Assembly: GCF_003944835.1 (NCBI RefSeq)
Contig: NZ_RWIV01000001.1
Location: 1,465,501 to 1,529,500, forward strand
Length of the DNA: 64,000 nucleotides
Source: Bacillus sp. HMF5848
GTDB lineage: Bacteria > Bacillota > Bacilli > Bacillales > HMF5848
Direction: 5' to 3'
The notes beneath the pieces are model-generated. The model was not told the DNA's origin and made no database searches. It saw nothing but the letters and a program-made list of their open reading frames with translations. Below are positions 61,695 to 64,000 of this stretch, one piece after another (positions within the stretch are counted from its first letter, which is position 1; each line of letters begins with the position of its first letter). Both the position numbers and the translations under genes were made by a program.

Positions 61695-62783
61695 ATGAAG
61701 AATAGAAAAATCTTGTATTCTATTTTCTTTGTTATGCTAGCTGCATTCTTAAGTGGCTGTGAAACAAATATGGTAGTTTTTGAACCACAAGGACCAGTAG
61801 CTCAAAGCATTTTAGAACTAATTAATTTTTCGTTAGTCTTAATGCTTTTAGTTGTTGTTGTTGTATTTAGTTTGTTTGGTTATGTGATCTGGAAATATCG
61901 CGAGAAAGAGAGTAATAAAGATTACGAGCCGGAATATGAGAAAGGAAGTCACAAACTAGAGATAATTTGGACTGCTATTCCTTTAGTGATTGTTCTTGCA
62001 TTAGCAGTAGCTACAACAATCACAACATTTAAACTTGAAAAAGTACCAGAAGGTTATGAAGATCAAGAACCACTTATTATTCATGTAACGTCTGCTGATT
62101 GGAAGTGGATTTTTAGCTATCCAGAACAAGGGATTGAAACAGTGAATTATATGAATATTCCTGAGGATAGAGCTGTACAGCTAAAAATGACATCTGCAGG
62201 CACAATGCAATCATTCTGGGTACCAGCTTTACTTGGACAAAAATATACGATGGCAAACATGGAAACTAAACTATTCATGGTTGCTGATAGGCCTGGATCG
62301 TATAGAGGTATGAATACAAACTTTAATGGTCAAGGATACGCTCATATGGAATTTGAGGTTCTGGCTCAAACAGCTGAAGATTTTGAAGAGTGGGTTCAAG
62401 ATGTTAAGGATACAGCACCTGTGTTAACTGAGGTTGAATATGAAAAGTTACTTCTACCAAGTGTTGTTGGACGTATGACTTTTAACGAAACACACTTGGC
62501 TTGGATTGATCATGCTGAACATGACGCGAAAAAATATATAAACCCTGAATTATATCGTGTGCACGGTGTGATTGGAAATATACCAGATTATAGTGATAGC
62601 GCAGAAGGACATGAAACAGACCATGGCGAACATGGAGCTTCAGAGGAAGAAGCAAAGCACAGTGATCATGATACAGAAGATACAAAAAGTGAGCATAGTT
62701 CTTCAGTAAATGAAGGCAATCACAATGATCATGAATCAATGGAAACTAACAGCGAAGGAGGCGACGAGCATGGATCGCATTAA
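61695..62783 (+). CDS. qoxA: Cytochrome aa3 quinol oxidase subunit II
   Basis: 362 residues. A lipoprotein-type signal ends at Cys22 (AAFLSGC); two membrane helices (about residues 40-70 and 92-115) precede the cupredoxin domain. The CuA Cys/His ligands of cytochrome-c oxidases are absent; instead [28 protein letters not shown] and [16 protein letters not shown] fit the quinol-oxidase type (QoxA). So it accepts menaquinol. The C-terminal tail (residues 300-362) is extraordinarily rich in His, Glu, Asp and Ser ([30 protein letters not shown]), a possible metal-binding extension. Overlaps qoxB by 14 bases. Confidence 0.93.
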   Translation: MKNRKILYSIFFVMLAAFLSGCETNMVVFEPQGPVAQSILELINFSLVLMLLVVVVVFSLFGYVIWKYREKESNKDYEPEYEKGSHKLEIIWTAIPLVIVLALAVATTITTFKLEKVPEGYEDQEPLIIHVTSADWKWIFSYPEQGIETVNYMNIPEDRAVQLKMTSAGTMQSFWVPALLGQKYTMANMETKLFMVADRPGSYRGMNTNFNGQGYAHMEFEVLAQTAEDFEEWVQDVKDTAPVLTEVEYEKLLLPSVVGRMTFNETHLAWIDHAEHDAKKYINPELYRVHGVIGNIPDYSDSAEGHETDHGEHGASEEEAKHSDHDTEDTKSEHSSSVNEGNHNDHESMETNSEGGDEHGSH

Positions 62784-64000
62784 TCTTCGAGATCTGCTTG
62801 TAATGGGAGATCCTCTTATTCTAGGTGCCCAAATCTCGATCGCATTAACGATGATTGGTATTCTCGTTCTTGTCACTTATTTAAAGAAGTGGCGCTATTT
62901 ATGGGACGAATGGATTACCACAGTTGATCATAAAAGAATAGGTATTATGTATATCCTTGTAGGTGTACTTATGTTCTTCCGTGGTGGAGTAGACGGTTTA
63001 TTAATGAAGGCACAAACCTCACGACCAAACATGGAATTTTTAGATGCACAGCATTATAATGAAATCTTTACAACACATGGCATCATTATGATATTATTCA
63101 TGGCTATGCCATTCTTAATAGGGATTATGAACGTTATTGTTCCGCTTCAAATTGGGGCTCGTGACGTAGCGTTTCCGCAATTAAATGCGTTAAGCTTCTG
63201 GTTAACGTTTAGTGGAGCAATGCTATTTAACATTTCGTTCGTAGTAGGTGGATCACCAGATGCTGGTTGGACATCATACTTCCCACTAGCGGGTAAAGAG
63301 TTTACGCCAGGTATCGGAAATAACTATTATTCGATTGCTATCCAGATTGCAGGAATAGGTACGCTGATGTCGGGTATTAACTTCATTGTGACCGTGTTAA
63401 AGATGAGAACGCCAGGTATGACTTTAATGAGAATGCCTATGTTTACTTGGACGTCATTTATTACGTCTGTCATTATCGTTGCAGCATTTCCAATCTTCAC
63501 TGTTGCTTTAGCGTATATGGCATTAGATCGTATTTTTGGCACACATTTCTTTACTGTTACAGCTGGTGGAGAGCCCATGCATTGGGCTAACTTGTTCTGG
63601 TTATGGGGACACCCAGAGGTATATATTGTTGCGTTACCTGCGTTCGGTATGTTCTCTGAGGTTATTGCAACATTCTCTCGTAAAAACTTATATGGCTATA
63701 AATCTATGGTAATTTCTATAGTCGGAATCGCATTTTTAAGTATGCTAGTTTGGGTGCATCACTTCTTTACGATGGGGTCAGGTCCTGTTGTTAATTCAAT
63801 CTTTTCCCTTACAACTATGTTAATTGCTGTTCCGACAGGAATAAAGATCTTCAACTGGTTGTTCACGATGCGCAAAGGTCGAATTAAGTTTACAACAGCT
63901 ATGCTTTGGGCATTAGCATTTATTCCTAACTTTACAATTGGTGGAGTAACTGGAGTAATGTTGGCGATGGCAGCAGCTGATTATCAATATCATAATACTA
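62770..64000 (+). CDS. qoxB: Cytochrome aa3 quinol oxidase subunit I, 3' end outside window
   Basis: ATG 62770 follows GAAGGAGG and lies inside qoxA. 410 codons are visible and the frame is still open at the window end. [30 protein letters not shown] opens Qox[17 protein letters not shown], the heme a His in [45 protein letters not shown] (CuB His ligand and the covalently linked Tyr) and HHFFTMG (two CuB ligands) are all intact. Catalyses quinol oxidation, O2 reduction and proton pumping in the membrane. Confidence 0.95.
   Translation, partial: MDRINLRDLLVMGDPLILGAQISIALTMIGILVLVTYLKKWRYLWDEWITTVDHKRIGIMYILVGVLMFFRGGVDGLLMKAQTSRPNMEFLDAQHYNEIFTTHGIIMILFMAMPFLIGIMNVIVPLQIGARDVAFPQLNALSFWLTFSGAMLFNISFVVGGSPDAGWTSYFPLAGKEFTPGIGNNYYSIAIQIAGIGTLMSGINFIVTVLKMRTPGMTLMRMPMFTWTSFITSVIIVAAFPIFTVALAYMALDRIFGTHFFTVTAGGEPMHWANLFWLWGHPEVYIVALPAFGMFSEVIATFSRKNLYGYKSMVISIVGIAFLSMLVWVHHFFTMGSGPVVNSIFSLTTMLIAVPTGIKIFNWLFTMRKGRIKFTTAMLWALAFIPNFTIGGVTGVMLAMAAADYQYHNT

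Overview
The window looks like a chromosomal segment of a low-GC, endospore-forming Bacillaceae member. The evidence is a class IV (PhaR/PhaC) polyhydroxyalkanoate (PHA) locus with the PadR-type repressor PhaQ, an S-box (SAM-I) riboswitch in front of metI-metC, an aa3-type menaquinol oxidase operon (qoxAB), a Spo0E-like phosphatase, two orphan sporulation-type histidine kinases, a YdjO-type cold-inducible protein, CcpA-type cre sites and strong AGGAGG ribosome sites. I saw no rRNA, tRNA, insertion sequence, prophage or CRISPR array. I cannot name the species.

Layout. 1-2.7 kb: edge-truncated esterase, small membrane protein, amino-acid permease. 2.7-9.1 kb: glycerol catabolism, with glpK and glpABC each preceded by an untranslated leader ending in a terminator (GlpP-like antitermination expected), and a cre site over the glpK promoter. 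9.6-19.0 kb: PHA island with an acyl-CoA synthetase, three alpha/beta hydrolases, phaC, phaQ, two phasin-like genes and three members of the PhaR family (two clear, one divergent). 19.6-29.6 kb: glycerate kinase, PurU, MATE and RND efflux pumps, thioesterase, formamidase and small proteins. 29.8-36.6 kb: alpha-glucoside import and hydrolysis operon with its LacI-type regulator and repeated operator-like sites. 36.7-39.1 kb: two SDR genes, the second in an operon with an ArsR regulator under a very long palindrome. 39-55 kb: two histidine kinases, GNAT, MFS, epimerase, BCCT transporter, aldo-keto reductase, a YceI protein with MhqR-like boxes, a Gfo/Idh + ThuA pair, and a coupled glycerol-1-phosphate dehydrogenase + HAD phosphatase pair. 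55.7-58.4 kb: SAM riboswitch with metI-metC. 58.6-60.9 kb: Spo0E-like gene, split ThrE-type exporter, YdjO. 61-64 kb: qoxA and the start of qoxB, preceded by an Fnr/CRP-type palindrome.

How it fits together. Glycerol enters through GlpK, which has the His loop used by HPr-phosphate, and is oxidised by the three-subunit GlpABC enzyme into the quinone pool that the aa3 quinol oxidase drains. Carbon surplus can be stored as PHA. The PHA promoter carries two copies of a palindrome around the -35 and -10 boxes, which fits PhaQ autoregulation. The hydrolases beside phaC are the best local candidates for polymer or oligomer mobilisation. The alpha-glucoside importer has no ATPase gene and must borrow one.

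Many start codons given here differ from the longest open frame; they were moved to the ATG, GTG or TTG with the best-spaced ribosome site. The main points for follow-up are the expanded PhaR family, the operator architectures and several conserved-looking intergenic palindromes.
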